From: Methanofollis fontis
Lineage (GTDB): Archaea > Halobacteriota > Methanomicrobia > Methanomicrobiales > Methanofollaceae
Length of the DNA: 64,000 nucleotides
Direction: 5' to 3'
Assembly: GCF_004297185.1 (NCBI RefSeq)
Contig: NZ_PGCL01000004.1
Coordinates: 1 to 64,000 of the forward strand
In this document: piece after piece, positions 7,405 to 16,240 of the stretch
Layout of the letters: every line of letters begins with the position of its first letter
Position numbering within the stretch: position 1 is the first letter of the stretch
Translations under genes and position numbers: made by a program
Notes under the pieces: model-generated
Databases searched by the model: none
The model's input: the letters and a program-made list of their open reading frames with translations, nothing else
Told to the model about the DNA's origin: nothing

Positions 7405-7609
7405 TACAGGTGTTCACATCTCGAATCATATCGGTTAATTGCGTGATTCCGGGCAGAATTATTGGAATCCATTCGACAATCTTCGACAATCCGATCCCCA
7501 ATCGTCCCCCAATCCCGGTTTCAAGATCTCGATGTATTAATGCTTATTTTGAAATTCAACTGATAATATTTGAGATCTTTTCGCCAATCTTCCCCAATAC
7601 TTCCGCCAA
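7405..7609 (-). other. Decayed extension with GATTGG repeats between AlbA_2 gene and hsdS
   Basis: Read on the minus strand the region is dotted with GATTGG (GGAGAATGATTGG twice near the hsdS end, more near 7480-7510 and 7570-7610). Directly after the TGA of the AlbA_2 gene the frame continues as LAEVLGKIGEKISNIIS before another stop, and a second frame reads ETGIGGRLGIGLSKIVEW. Repeated gly/ile linkers followed by a C-terminal winged helix are common in AlbA_2 ATP-binding proteins, so this looks like a broken-off linker or tail of that gene. Confidence 0.35.
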
Positions 7610-9292
7610 TCATGCATCATCCCGGGTGCCGGGGGTGAGCACCCACGTCGCTCCCCTCGTCCTCCCGACCGTCGTGATCGTCCCCTCCTTCCGCATCTCC
7701 TGAAGCAGATCCTTGATGAACCGGCGCTTTTGCTCCTCATTCAGAGCATCGGAAACCTTGTCCAGCAACAGGTTTTCTATCTCCCCTCTCTTCGCCTCAT
7801 GATACGCCAGGAGGTATTCCACCACCATATCCTTGAAATATGCCCTATCAAACGACCGATTTCGAATATAATCAGCCCGTGTATCGGTTTTTGCTGCCAC
7901 AATCTCCGAAACATACAGGTTCGGATGCCGCCCCTCGATCAGGTTCTTCTTCCGCAGGAGATCCCGCTCCTCCTTCGGGATCGGATACCCCTTCTGCACC
8001 CGATCGAGGGCGATCACATCCATAAGCGTCAGATCCTTATGCTCGATCAGCATCCGGGTGTAGCGCTCATCGATCACCCGGCCCGGAATCGTGACCTGCA
8101 CCATCCCCTCCTCATCGAGATCATAATCAGGCATCGGGAAATTGCGGTCCCACTGCTTCCGAAACATCCGCCTGATCCCGCTGCCGACGGTGTCGATCAT
8201 ATTCAACTCCACCATCGCATTCGCAAGGAAGGGATTCCGGTAGCGGTCAGGCGGCATATCGCGCTCGATCACATTCAGCACCGTCCCCGGAATAAACTCG
8301 CCGCGGTTGGTAAACATCAGAGAACCCGGCCGCTCGGTCACCGTGATGCGAGCCGCCTGCCGGTAATCCTGGTGGGCGATGCAGTTGTGCAGCGCCTCGC
8401 GGATCACCCAGGGGTCGTACTGCGTCACCTCCAGAGGAAAGAGGGTTTCCCCTGAAATATGGCGGACCGTAAGATTCCTGACCTTCTGAAAGACCCGGTC
8501 GACCGCGAGGATCAGCGGCGGCCCGAAATGGGCATAATCGACGTTATCCCCGCCCTCGTCCCTGAGCACCCAGACAATATGCGCAACGGCAGGCGAGAGG
8601 AGAGACGCCGCCTCGCTCCTGCCCAGAAGGATGAGTGCGGCATTCGTCACCCGGCCCTGAACACAGACCTTCGCCTCTGTAAGGAACGTACTGTCGTCCC
8701 ACTCATCGACCTCGTCTGCAAGATCCCGGTGTTTCTCCTTGTATTTCTCCCGCGCAAAGGCGATCGCATCGGGATCGAGATCCGCGAATGTTGCACTCTC
8801 GCAGACCTCCGCCGACCAGTCGTCCTGCGGGGCCTGCCGGCGTATTGCCTCGATCTCATAGAGGGCAAGCGGTTCGAGAGACTCATGGTTCCGGCCGTAG
8901 GCATAACCTTTCCACGTCGTCGGAACGCCACGCGGGGCCGGAGGGATCTGGAACATCACCACCCGTTTCCCCTCGACCATGAGTTCGTGAACGGCGGCAA
9001 ACGAGATACGGTGATTCGTATGCTGCGCAATCTCCTCCTTGAGACGATCGAGGCCCGGCGGGGTGAGGCGGTAGTGTGAGTCGACAATCGTCCTGGGCGG
9101 ACGGTCGGTGACGCCGAAGATCAGCCAGCCTGCCGGCTTCCCGTGCAGATTGGCCTCGTTGCTCAACGCCGAAAAATATTTGCCGATTTTGTCGAAACCA
9201 TAATCGGTTTTTGCTTCCTTGAACTCAATCCACTCGGTCTCGGCCGGAAGATCCATCATCTCCCGCAGTTGAGCATCCAGATCCCCCGGCAT
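7610..9292 (-). CDS. AlbA_2 (Schlafen-like) DNA-binding, ATP-binding protein
   Basis: The 560-residue protein starts with an AlbA_2/Schlafen domain (ETEWIEFKEAK near 18-28, then SALSNEANLHGKPAGWLIFG), followed by a middle region and a GHKL-type ATPase-like segment (EALHNCIAHQDYRQA near 300, GSGIRRMFRKQW later), the architecture of COG2865 proteins. Such proteins are often inserted in type I restriction loci, where they are thought to regulate or complement restriction. The ATG at 9292 is chosen because GGAGAGG precedes it; a GTG at 9313 overlapping the hsdM stop (ATGA-like) is the alternative. The family's usual repeat linker and C-terminal winged helix are missing. Confidence 0.8.
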   Translation of the reverse strand: MPGDLDAQLREMMDLPAETEWIEFKEAKTDYGFDKIGKYFSALSNEANLHGKPAGWLIFGVTDRPPRTIVDSHYRLTPPGLDRLKEEIAQHTNHRISFAAVHELMVEGKRVVMFQIPPAPRGVPTTWKGYAYGRNHESLEPLALYEIEAIRRQAPQDDWSAEVCESATFADLDPDAIAFAREKYKEKHRDLADEVDEWDDSTFLTEAKVCVQGRVTNAALILLGRSEAASLLSPAVAHIVWVLRDEGGDNVDYAHFGPPLILAVDRVFQKVRNLTVRHISGETLFPLEVTQYDPWVIREALHNCIAHQDYRQAARITVTERPGSLMFTNRGEFIPGTVLNVIERDMPPDRYRNPFLANAMVELNMIDTVGSGIRRMFRKQWDRNFPMPDYDLDEEGMVQVTIPGRVIDERYTRMLIEHKDLTLMDVIALDRVQKGYPIPKEERDLLRKKNLIEGRHPNLYVSEIVAAKTDTRADYIRNRSFDRAYFKDMVVEYLLAYHEAKRGEIENLLLDKVSDALNEEQKRRFIKDLLQEMRKEGTITTVGRTRGATWVLTPGTRDDA

Positions 9293-9309
9293 CGCCCTCT
9301 CCACCCCGA

Positions 9310-10758
9310 TCACTCCGCCCGCATGAGTGATTGGGTCAGTTCCTCCTTAAGTTTCTCTCTCGTCTCCTCCACCGCCGCCGACACCGCCCGGTAGCGGGCG
9401 AGCAGTTTCACCGGGTCACCGTTCTCCTCCACCGGCGTATTCGGGTTCTTGATATCCAGGTTGTAGTTGTTCCGCACGATCTCGGCGATCGGCACCCGCC
9501 AGGCGTGCTCGTTCTCCTCCCGGTGCTCCCACCACGCCTTCTCCGCCTCGAACTCCTCGATCCTGATCGGCTTCGTCTTCGAGTACGACTTATAGCCCTC
9601 GGGATACGGGTGCTCGTAGTACCAGACCTCCCGCGTCGGCTCCCCCTTCGTAAAGAAGAGCAGGTTCGTCCTGATCCCCGTATAAGGGTTGAACACCCCG
9701 TTCGGCAGACGCACGATCGTATGCAGGTTGCACTCCGAAAGGAGCTTCTCCTTCACCCGCGTCTTCACGCCCTCGCCAAAGAGCGTCCCGTCCGGCAGCA
9801 CAATCGCCGCCCGCCCCCCGTCCTTCAGCAGGTGAGCGATCAGCACCAGGAACAGGTCCGCCGTCTCCCGCGTCTGGAACGCAGACGGGAAATTGCTCTC
9901 GATCCCGTCCTCCTCCATCCCCCCGAACGGCGGGTTCGTCACCACCACGTCCACCCGGTCCCGCGGCCCATAGTCCCGCAGGGGCCGGGCCAGGGCGTTA
10001 TCGTGGCGGACCTGCACCGGCACATCGATCCCGTGCAGCATCATATTCGTCGTGCAGAGCAGGTGCGGCAGCGGCTTCTTCTCGATCCCGTGAATCGAAC
10101 GCTGGAGCAGTTGTTCGTCCTCCACCGTCTTCACCTGCGCCGACCTGATGTTATCGATCGTCGAGGTCAGAAAACCCCCGGTCCCGCACGCCGGGTCCAG
10201 CACGACCTCCCCCAGCTGCGGGTCCGCCATATCCACCATGAACTGCGTCACCGCACGCGGCGTATAATACTCGCCGGCATTCCCCGCACTCTGGAGGTCT
10301 TTCAGGATCTTCTCGTAGATATCGCCGAAGAGGTGGCGGTCCTTCGAACTGTTGAAATCGATCTCGTTGATCTTGTTCGCCACCTGCCGGATCAGCGTCC
10401 CGTTCTTCATATAGTTGTACGAGTCCGCAAACACGCCCCGGATCACATGCTCCACCCCGGAGCCGTCGAGCCGCGGCTGGAGATCCTTCAGCGTCGGAAA
10501 CAGGTCATTGTTCACGAAATCCAGCAGGGCGTCTCCCGTCACTCCCTCGGCATCCGCCGCCCAGGCCCGCCACCGCAACCGCCCCGGAATCGGCGAGACA
10601 TACCCGTCGTCGAGGAGTTCATACTCCTGCTCCCGGTCGTCAAAGATCTTCAAAAACAGCATCCAGCCGATCTGGCTGATCCGCTGGGCGTCGCCGTCCA
10701 CCCCGGCGTCTTTGCGCATAATGTCCTGAATGCCCTTGATGGTCGTGCTGATCGACAT
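9310..10758 (-). CDS. hsdM: Type I restriction-modification DNA methylase HsdM
   Basis: The 482-residue protein has the HsdM N-terminal helical domain followed by an N6-adenine methyltransferase domain: GEYYTPRAV at 162-170, the AdoMet-binding DPACGTGGF at 188-196, and the catalytic NPPFGG at 275-280. It would form the M2S methylase with HsdS and the full restriction complex with HsdR. It lies 55 bases after hsdR on the same strand, and its stop is immediately followed by the AlbA_2 gene. No damage is visible. Confidence 0.93.
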   Translation of the reverse strand: MSISTTIKGIQDIMRKDAGVDGDAQRISQIGWMLFLKIFDDREQEYELLDDGYVSPIPGRLRWRAWAADAEGVTGDALLDFVNNDLFPTLKDLQPRLDGSGVEHVIRGVFADSYNYMKNGTLIRQVANKINEIDFNSSKDRHLFGDIYEKILKDLQSAGNAGEYYTPRAVTQFMVDMADPQLGEVVLDPACGTGGFLTSTIDNIRSAQVKTVEDEQLLQRSIHGIEKKPLPHLLCTTNMMLHGIDVPVQVRHDNALARPLRDYGPRDRVDVVVTNPPFGGMEEDGIESNFPSAFQTRETADLFLVLIAHLLKDGGRAAIVLPDGTLFGEGVKTRVKEKLLSECNLHTIVRLPNGVFNPYTGIRTNLLFFTKGEPTREVWYYEHPYPEGYKSYSKTKPIRIEEFEAEKAWWEHREENEHAWRVPIAEIVRNNYNLDIKNPNTPVEENGDPVKLLARYRAVSAAVEETREKLKEELTQSLMRAE

Positions 10759-10813
10759 GAACCCTTAAACCTCGAACTCTCCAGAATGGTTGGCGCTCAC
10801 AGCAGATAGAAGG

Positions 10814-13117
10814 TTAGCACTCGGCCCCGTACAGGCAGGTCTCAAGCCGCCGGATCGCCGCAAGGTAGCGCTCCTTCCCGCCGAAGATCCCGTTCACGAT
10901 CTCCACCGGCGTCCCGATCCGGCTGATCGGGTCAACCCGCAGCACCTCCATGCTCTCCACGTCGGCCAGCCCCTCGTCGGCGTACTTCTCCAGGATGGCG
11001 TCGAGCACCGCCCTCGCCTGCTCCCCATACCGGGCGAAATACGACGCCTTCTTCACCCGCTCCGCCCGTTCCCGCCGGGACAACGGCGGCCGGTCAAAGG
11101 CCACATGGCAGATCAGATCGAAGGGATCGAACTCCCCGCCCACCTCCTCGGCAAGCGCCTCGAAGAGCACGCCCCGGTCCTCCAGTTCCTGCACCACCGC
11201 CATCTTCCGCTCGGCCCCCGTCCAGGAGGTCAGGAACTCGTCCAGCGAGGCATACTGTTTCGCCACCGCCCGCCTCGTATAGTCCTTCAGCGACTCGGTG
11301 ATCAGCCGCCCGTCCGCACCATAGTACTGCACCCGCTCGGCCACCACGCCCACCTCGACATCATGAACCACATAGCGTTTCCCTTTCGGGCGGTCCTGTT
11401 CGGTATCCCGCGTCGTGGGCACATGCCCCGGCTCGAACTCCTCATCGGGCAGCGGCGGCCCGTCCCACTCGGGATCGGAGAAATGCTCGGTCGCCCGGCG
11501 GAAGTCCATGATCGTGAAATAGTTCTTCCCGAAATCCTCGTTGATCCGCGTCCCCCGCCCGATGATCTGCTTGAACTCCGTCATCGAAGCGATCCTTCGA
11601 TCGATCACGATCAGTTTGCAGGTCTGCACGTCCACCCCGGTCCCGAGCAGCCGCGACGTCGTCGCAATCACCGGGTACCGGCTCTCCGGCATGATGAAAT
11701 TGTCCAGTTCCGCCTTCCCGTCGACCGAATCCCCGGTGATCCGCATCACATAGCGGTGACTCTTCGCCACAAACTCCGGCAGGGCGTTCACCAGGCCCTG
11801 CCGCATCCGCTCGGCGTGATTGATATTCTCGCAGAAGACGATCGTCTTGTCGTACGGGTTCGTGGCCCGGAGGAACGCCGCCACCCGCCCGGCGACCACC
11901 TCGGTCCGCCGCTCCAGCACCAGGCTCCGGTCGTAGTCGGTCAGGTTGAACTCCCGGTCCTCGATCTCGTTCCCGTAGCGGTCCCGCTGGCCCGGTTCGG
12001 GCCGCCACCCTTCGAGATCCTTGTCAAGATCGACCCGGATCACCCGGAACGGGGCGAGGAAACCGTCTTCGATCCCCTGCTTCAGGGAATACGTATAGAC
12101 CGGCTCGCCGAAATAGTGGATATTGGAGATGTACTTCGTCTCCTTCGGCGTCGCCGTCATCCCGATCTGGGTCGCCGAGGCGAAGTAGTCCAGCACCTCC
12201 CGCCACGCCGAGTCCTCGGCCGCGCTCCCGCGGTGGCACTCGTCCACCACCACCAGGTCGAAAAAGTCCGGCGAGAACTGCCGGTAGATGTCCTTCCACT
12301 CCTCCTCGCCGGTGACCGCCTGGTAGAGGGCAAGGTAGACCTCGTAACTCTTGTCCACCGAACGGTTCTGGATCTTTGTCATCGCCGTCCCGAACGGCTT
12401 GAAATCGTTCGTCCTCGTCTGGTCGACGAGGATATTCCTGTCGGCGAGGAAGAGGATCCGCTTCTTCGTGCCCGCCTTCCAGAGCCGCCAGATGATCTGG
12501 AACGCCGTATAGGTCTTCCCGGTGCCGGTGGCCATCACCAGGAGGATCCGGTCCTGCCCCTTTGCGATCGCCTCGACCATCCGGTTGATCGCTGCGATCT
12601 GGTAGTAGCGGGGCACCTTACCCGAACTGTCGACATAATAGTCCTGGGTGATGAGCCGTTTCTGGTCGGCGTCCAGCCCCTTCCACGCACAGTAGCGCTC
12701 CCAGAGGATTGCAGGCGAGGGAAACTCGTCAAGCCCGAGTTCCCGCTCGATCTTCGCGGACGTATGGGTCCGGTCGTGTATCAGGAAGCCGTCGCCGTTC
12801 GAACTGAAGACGAAGGGGGCGTCGAGCATGGCGGCGTATTCGAGGGCCTGCTGCATGCCATCGCCGATATCGTGGTTGTTGTCCTTCGCCTCGACAACGG
12901 CGAGGGGGAGGTTCGGTTTGTAATAGAGGACATAGTCGGCGAATTTCCGCGTCCCCCTGCGTGCCTTCGCCCCCTGGACGAGGACCTGGCCCCTGGTGAT
13001 GTTCACCTCTTCCCTGACCTGTGTCGCAAAGTTCCAGCCGCCGTTGCGGATCGCCGGCGTGATATATCTGGTCCGGATATCCTGTTCGCTTAGCGATTTT
13101 TTATCGGCGGTCACCAT
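10814..13117 (-). CDS. hsdR: Type I restriction endonuclease subunit HsdR (EcoEI-like)
   Basis: The 767-residue product has an N-terminal nuclease domain with ADYVLYY and AVVEAK at 60-78 (the PD-(D/E)xK residues), then a superfamily-2 translocase with Walker A ATGTGKT at 196-202, DECH at 292-295 and GMTATP at about 325. The C-terminal helical part would bind the methylase. An ATG at 13117 was chosen because it begins the conserved segment and leaves room for the divergent promoter of the EVE gene; a longer frame to 13234 lacks family similarity. First gene of the leftward type I operon. Confidence 0.9.
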   Translation of the reverse strand: MVTADKKSLSEQDIRTRYITPAIRNGGWNFATQVREEVNITRGQVLVQGAKARRGTRKFADYVLYYKPNLPLAVVEAKDNNHDIGDGMQQALEYAAMLDAPFVFSSNGDGFLIHDRTHTSAKIERELGLDEFPSPAILWERYCAWKGLDADQKRLITQDYYVDSSGKVPRYYQIAAINRMVEAIAKGQDRILLVMATGTGKTYTAFQIIWRLWKAGTKKRILFLADRNILVDQTRTNDFKPFGTAMTKIQNRSVDKSYEVYLALYQAVTGEEEWKDIYRQFSPDFFDLVVVDECHRGSAAEDSAWREVLDYFASATQIGMTATPKETKYISNIHYFGEPVYTYSLKQGIEDGFLAPFRVIRVDLDKDLEGWRPEPGQRDRYGNEIEDREFNLTDYDRSLVLERRTEVVAGRVAAFLRATNPYDKTIVFCENINHAERMRQGLVNALPEFVAKSHRYVMRITGDSVDGKAELDNFIMPESRYPVIATTSRLLGTGVDVQTCKLIVIDRRIASMTEFKQIIGRGTRINEDFGKNYFTIMDFRRATEHFSDPEWDGPPLPDEEFEPGHVPTTRDTEQDRPKGKRYVVHDVEVGVVAERVQYYGADGRLITESLKDYTRRAVAKQYASLDEFLTSWTGAERKMAVVQELEDRGVLFEALAEEVGGEFDPFDLICHVAFDRPPLSRRERAERVKKASYFARYGEQARAVLDAILEKYADEGLADVESMEVLRVDPISRIGTPVEIVNGIFGGKERYLAAIRRLETCLYGAEC

Positions 13118-13331
13118 TTGCGAAATCAGTCCTCTAAGGTTGGTAAATACCAATAGATGACTCCTGACAAAAATAAACTCTTGGATCGGGTTCTCTGAAG
13201 GTTTGTTCGGAGGAGGAGGCACTGTTCGGGGCATGGCAGAGCATCACCGGAATGAGTGCTTCCGTCGTCTGTACTCGCCCTGCTTTCTTTTCCCGACACC
13301 TTTTTCCGAACGGGAGGTGTATTGCCAGTAC

Positions 13332-13781
13332 ATGACCCGCTGGCTCGCCATCTCCAACCGCACAAACTCCGACGTCACAATACGAAAGCAGATCTGGGGC
13401 GTCCCGAAACGCTCCATCAACCAGATCAGCAAGACAAAGCCCGGCGACACCCTCCTCGTCTATGTCGGGCAGCAGGTGATCGACAGGGATACCACCCTCC
13501 CCCCGGCGATCACCGGGTGCTTCGAGATCACCTCGGAGGTCTATGAAGACGAAAAACCGATCTTCACCGCCCCGCCCAAACTCGGGAAGGAGGTCTTCCC
13601 CCTGCGGATTAAATTGAAGACGGTTCAGGTCTTCGACCCGCCCCTGGAGTTCAAGCCCCTGATCCCGCGGTTGCAGTTCATCACCAACAAAAAGCAGTGG
13701 TCCGGACACATCAGGGGGCAGGCGATGCGGGCGATCCCGGAGGAGGACTTTGCCTTGATAATGACACATTCGCATTCTTGA
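13332..13781 (+). CDS. EVE domain protein
   Basis: The 149-residue protein is an EVE domain almost end to end: it begins MTRWLAISNRTNSD and continues with IWGVPKRSINQISKTKPGD, the usual start of this PUA-like fold. EVE domains bind modified bases in DNA or RNA and are frequent next to restriction systems. The ATG at 13332 matches the family start; GGAGGTG lies 13 bases upstream, so an in-frame GTG at 13317 is also possible. It is divergent from hsdR and is followed within nine bases by a small membrane protein gene. A second EVE-like domain occurs in the PIN-GNAT protein at 14328-15845. Confidence 0.85.
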   Translation: MTRWLAISNRTNSDVTIRKQIWGVPKRSINQISKTKPGDTLLVYVGQQVIDRDTTLPPAITGCFEITSEVYEDEKPIFTAPPKLGKEVFPLRIKLKTVQVFDPPLEFKPLIPRLQFITNKKQWSGHIRGQAMRAIPEEDFALIMTHSHS

Positions 13782-13789
13782 GGGATCAA

Positions 13790-13996
13790 ATGCCATATAC
13801 GTTGATATTTGGGTTTGATATTGATACCATTGCCAATCTGGGCGTAGCCATTGGCACGATTTTAATGGCAGTTGTTACGCTTTATGACTGGGTGACTGCA
13901 TTAATCAAGCGCATAAAAGGGAGAGATGAATGGAAATGCGATTATAAATTAAGATTGGCAGATCTGTTCTATATCATGGTCAAGATAGTAAAATGA
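13790..13996 (+). CDS. Small membrane protein after the EVE gene
   Basis: This 68-residue product has one hydrophobic segment (about 15-38, LGVAIGTILMAVVTLYDWV) and a basic C-terminal half. Its ATG follows GAGGGA by four bases and lies nine bases beyond the EVE stop, so both are likely to be translated from one message. Its 3' end overlaps the convergent ASCH gene by 48 bases. Family unknown. Confidence 0.55.
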   Translation: MPYTLIFGFDIDTIANLGVAIGTILMAVVTLYDWVTALIKRIKGRDEWKCDYKLRLADLFYIMVKIVK

Positions 13997-14350
13997 TTGA
14001 GGAGGAATAAAATTATCATAACACTTTCTTGGATCAATAGGATTCTTGAATGGCATAAACTCACCAATCTCTATTGCAAAACCCTTTGACTTCCCCGCGA
14101 AATACTTGAAAAATTCGGATTCGTCCAGTCCGGACTGATCTTTTACAGTCTCCCACAGCAGATCCGGCCGGTCTTCCAGGATCTTACCTACCGTGAATTT
14201 GCCGATGATTTTTTTGACAGGATAACTTGAGTAAATATAAACCGAATTGATATCTTTTCTTCTAAAAATAGATCTCCGGAACTCGTATTTTTTTGTCCCT
14301 GCCATTATTCTGGAAGCGTAAACCGGTTTAATGGATAGTAAAACATTCAT
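13949..14350 (-). CDS. ASCH domain protein
   Basis: The 133-residue protein opens with LLSIKPVYASRIMAGTKKYEFRR, given here in two parts: LLSIKPVYASRI then AGTKKYEFRR, the GxKxxExR signature of ASCH domains. ASCH proteins are PUA-like RNA-binding folds; one characterised member (YqfB) removes the acetyl group of N4-acetylcytidine. The gene overlaps the 3' end of the PIN-GNAT-EVE gene by 23 bases, so the two are translated from one message. Substrate unknown; a role in processing or reading an acetylated nucleobase made by the partner is speculation. Confidence 0.8.
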   Translation of the reverse strand: MNVLLSIKPVYASRIMAGTKKYEFRRSIFRRKDINSVYIYSSYPVKKIIGKFTVGKILEDRPDLLWETVKDQSGLDESEFFKYFAGKSKGFAIEIGEFMPFKNPIDPRKCYDNFIPPQSFYYLDHDIEQICQS

Positions 14351-15845
14351 TTATTTCACCAATTTTTTTGATCATGCTGAATTTATCATCATCTATTTGC
14401 TGTATGGTTTGAGGTTGGCCATTTAATATGCTGGATTCTATCAATACTGATAATTTTACCGGATTCTTTAAATTCATATGGTGTTTAAATAGAATTATAG
14501 TAAGTGGTTTTTTGTAACCTTCAATTTCAGATTTGGAATAAACGCTCCGTTTACCGATGATTTCTATGATCTTCTCTGGGTTATCCTGTAAATAGTGGAC
14601 CTTTTCAATAACGCCCAAAGATGTAATTGATTTGATGTCCTGGGACCTATAAAATAATATAAGATCTCCTTCTTTCAATTTTTTGATTTTGCTATTGGTA
14701 AGATATGCTTTTTTAATCGTGTTACCCTCTACGATGAAGTCCCCCATGGACTCATCGAATGTGAGTTGTCTGCTTCCACCATCACAATATTCGGTGAACA
14801 GACGATGATGAAATTTCGGCCTTATAGGTGCGACAAATTTATTGACATTACTTCCATCATAGAATGAGGGATAATAATCTCGCGAGATCTCTAAAGGGGT
14901 AAGTTCCTTACAATCATCGCCAGTGGGATATAATTTCTTAATGAAAACATCTTCACCCATATCGCGAGGCAACACTCCCACATGTTTGAATCCAAACTGA
15001 TTTATCAGGTAAACCAGCCGATCTCCATCTTCTGTGAAATGTGTAAGATATACCTGAGAAAGATTACTTTTTGCTGCAATTCCAAAGGCGACCTTCAGTA
15101 GCAGTTCCCCTATCTTATTCCCCTCATGCGATACTTTTAATGTAGCAATTTTTAGGCGTTTCACCGACGGCTGCGGGGGATTAGAAGGGATCGGCTCCTC
15201 CTCGAATTTATAGATCATTAATGCGCCAAGGCTTCCATCATTCTTTTTGTAGTAATAACATTCACGCCCATCTCTTGCGACATTTGTAAACCATTCATCA
15301 AATTCTGGATAATCTTGCCTTAAAGTATCAAAAATAGGATCTTTTGGATCGAGATCACTTACAAAACCTTTTTTCAGCGCGAAAGGTCTGGGTACAGTTT
15401 CTGATGGCGGCAGATCCTTTTGAAAGTGTTCAATTGCTTCATAGGGGTAAAAAACCCTGTCCGATATGCCGAGATTCGAGGCTTTTAGATGGATTCCGTC
15501 GTCGTTGGTGATCAAAAAACCAACTGCATTTTTATATAGGGAGTAAAGAATCAGGTTATCAATCTCATCATTTTCACTCTTTGGCTCTCCAATTTTTTTG
15601 AAAAATTCTTCGTCTTTATCGGGTACAGGGGCATTTTCAAGAATTGGATAGGCTTCTACCTTGGAGAGAGTGATCCGTTTTCTCTCTTCGTTTCTATCCC
15701 TATGAATATCCTTTAATGATGCAGGGTGAAGCAGTACGTCTGTATGGGTCCTGCTGAGGATCTTTATCAGGTTACTGATCTCGGGAGAGACGTATCGATC
15801 GTCTTCACGGTAGATTAGAATGTTAGTATCGATTAAAACTCTCAT
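14328..15845 (-). CDS. PIN nuclease - GNAT acetyltransferase - EVE-like fusion protein
   Basis: The 505-residue protein combines three parts. Residues 1-140 are PIN-like: MRVLIDTNILIY gives Asp6, SENDEIDNLILY gives acidic residues near 93-96, and LITNDDGIHLKA gives Asp115/116. Residues 170-305 form a GNAT acetyltransferase with GNKIGELLLKVAFGIA at the acetyl-CoA-binding position and NQFGFKHVG near its end. Residues about 370-480 look like an EVE/PUA-like domain (KKLKEGDLILFYRS, SLGVIEKVHY). It is followed by an overlapping ASCH gene. The region is AT-rich compared with both flanks. A toxin that cleaves or acetylates tRNA is one possibility; no function is demonstrated here. Confidence 0.75.
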   Translation of the reverse strand: MRVLIDTNILIYREDDRYVSPEISNLIKILSRTHTDVLLHPASLKDIHRDRNEERKRITLSKVEAYPILENAPVPDKDEEFFKKIGEPKSENDEIDNLILYSLYKNAVGFLITNDDGIHLKASNLGISDRVFYPYEAIEHFQKDLPPSETVPRPFALKKGFVSDLDPKDPIFDTLRQDYPEFDEWFTNVARDGRECYYYKKNDGSLGALMIYKFEEEPIPSNPPQPSVKRLKIATLKVSHEGNKIGELLLKVAFGIAAKSNLSQVYLTHFTEDGDRLVYLINQFGFKHVGVLPRDMGEDVFIKKLYPTGDDCKELTPLEISRDYYPSFYDGSNVNKFVAPIRPKFHHRLFTEYCDGGSRQLTFDESMGDFIVEGNTIKKAYLTNSKIKKLKEGDLILFYRSQDIKSITSLGVIEKVHYLQDNPEKIIEIIGKRSVYSKSEIEGYKKPLTIILFKHHMNLKNPVKLSVLIESSILNGQPQTIQQIDDDKFSMIKKIGEINECFTIH

Positions 15846-15851
15846 AATATC

Positions 15852-16010
15852 TTACTTTTTGACAATATCCTTCATATGAATTAGATTTTTTGATTTTAGT
15901 GCCACTATACGGACTTGATTGTCTTCTCCAACTCGTACTTCAGCGTCACAAATGTCTTCATAGCTCAGATAATCACGTGTGAAAGATCTGATTTCACTTA
16001 ACCCAGGGAC
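15852..16010 (-). pseudogene. Truncated small gene ahead of the PIN-GNAT gene
   Basis: A minus-strand frame ends six bases before the PIN-GNAT start and reads RSFTRDYLSYEDICDAEVRV then KSKNLIHMKDIVKK. It has the AT-rich composition of the following gene but no ATG, GTG or TTG before it runs into the GC-rich membrane gene at 16010. This looks like the 3' part of a gene, perhaps a partner such as an antitoxin, cut off where the AT-rich island joined the element backbone. Confidence 0.4.
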
Positions 16011-16240
16011 TATTTCCCCGCATTCCTCACCCCCACGACCGCCATCACCCAGTAAAACGCGAACATCACCACCACGTACACGTTCCCGGTCACCGCCCCA
16101 TACGCCACCCAGAACAGGTTCCCGATCACCCAGGCACCAAACCCACACGCCCGCACGCCAGGACTCCGCCCGGCCACCAGCACCGCTCCCGCCATCCCGA
16201 GCACCACCGCCGGCGTCTGGAGGGGGTCGAGGGGGATCAT
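16010..16240 (-). CDS. Small membrane protein, last gene of the PrimPol operon
   Basis: The 76-residue product has two to three hydrophobic segments (about 9-24, 32-50 and 53-70: NVYVVVMFAFYWVMAVVGV). Its ATG overlaps the PrimPol stop codon as ATGA (16237-16240), which shows translational coupling. The family is not recognised. It ends exactly where the GC-rich backbone meets the AT-rich PIN-GNAT island. Confidence 0.65.
   Translation of the reverse strand: MIPLDPLQTPAVVLGMAGAVLVAGRSPGVRACGFGAWVIGNLFWVAYGAVTGNVYVVVMFAFYWVMAVVGVRNAGK

Noticed and set aside
7405-7440. Tandem GGAGAATGATT repeats as a ribosome binding site for a longer hsdS start (TTG at 7404)
   Set aside because: The ATG at 7365 begins the conserved HsdS sequence and the upstream codons look like part of the decayed repeat region.
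9331-13093. Long plus-strand frames opposite hsdM and hsdR (492 and 767 codons)
   Set aside because: They are antisense to well-supported restriction genes; their Arg/Pro/His/Leu-rich content is the usual result of GC-rich codon bias on the opposite strand.
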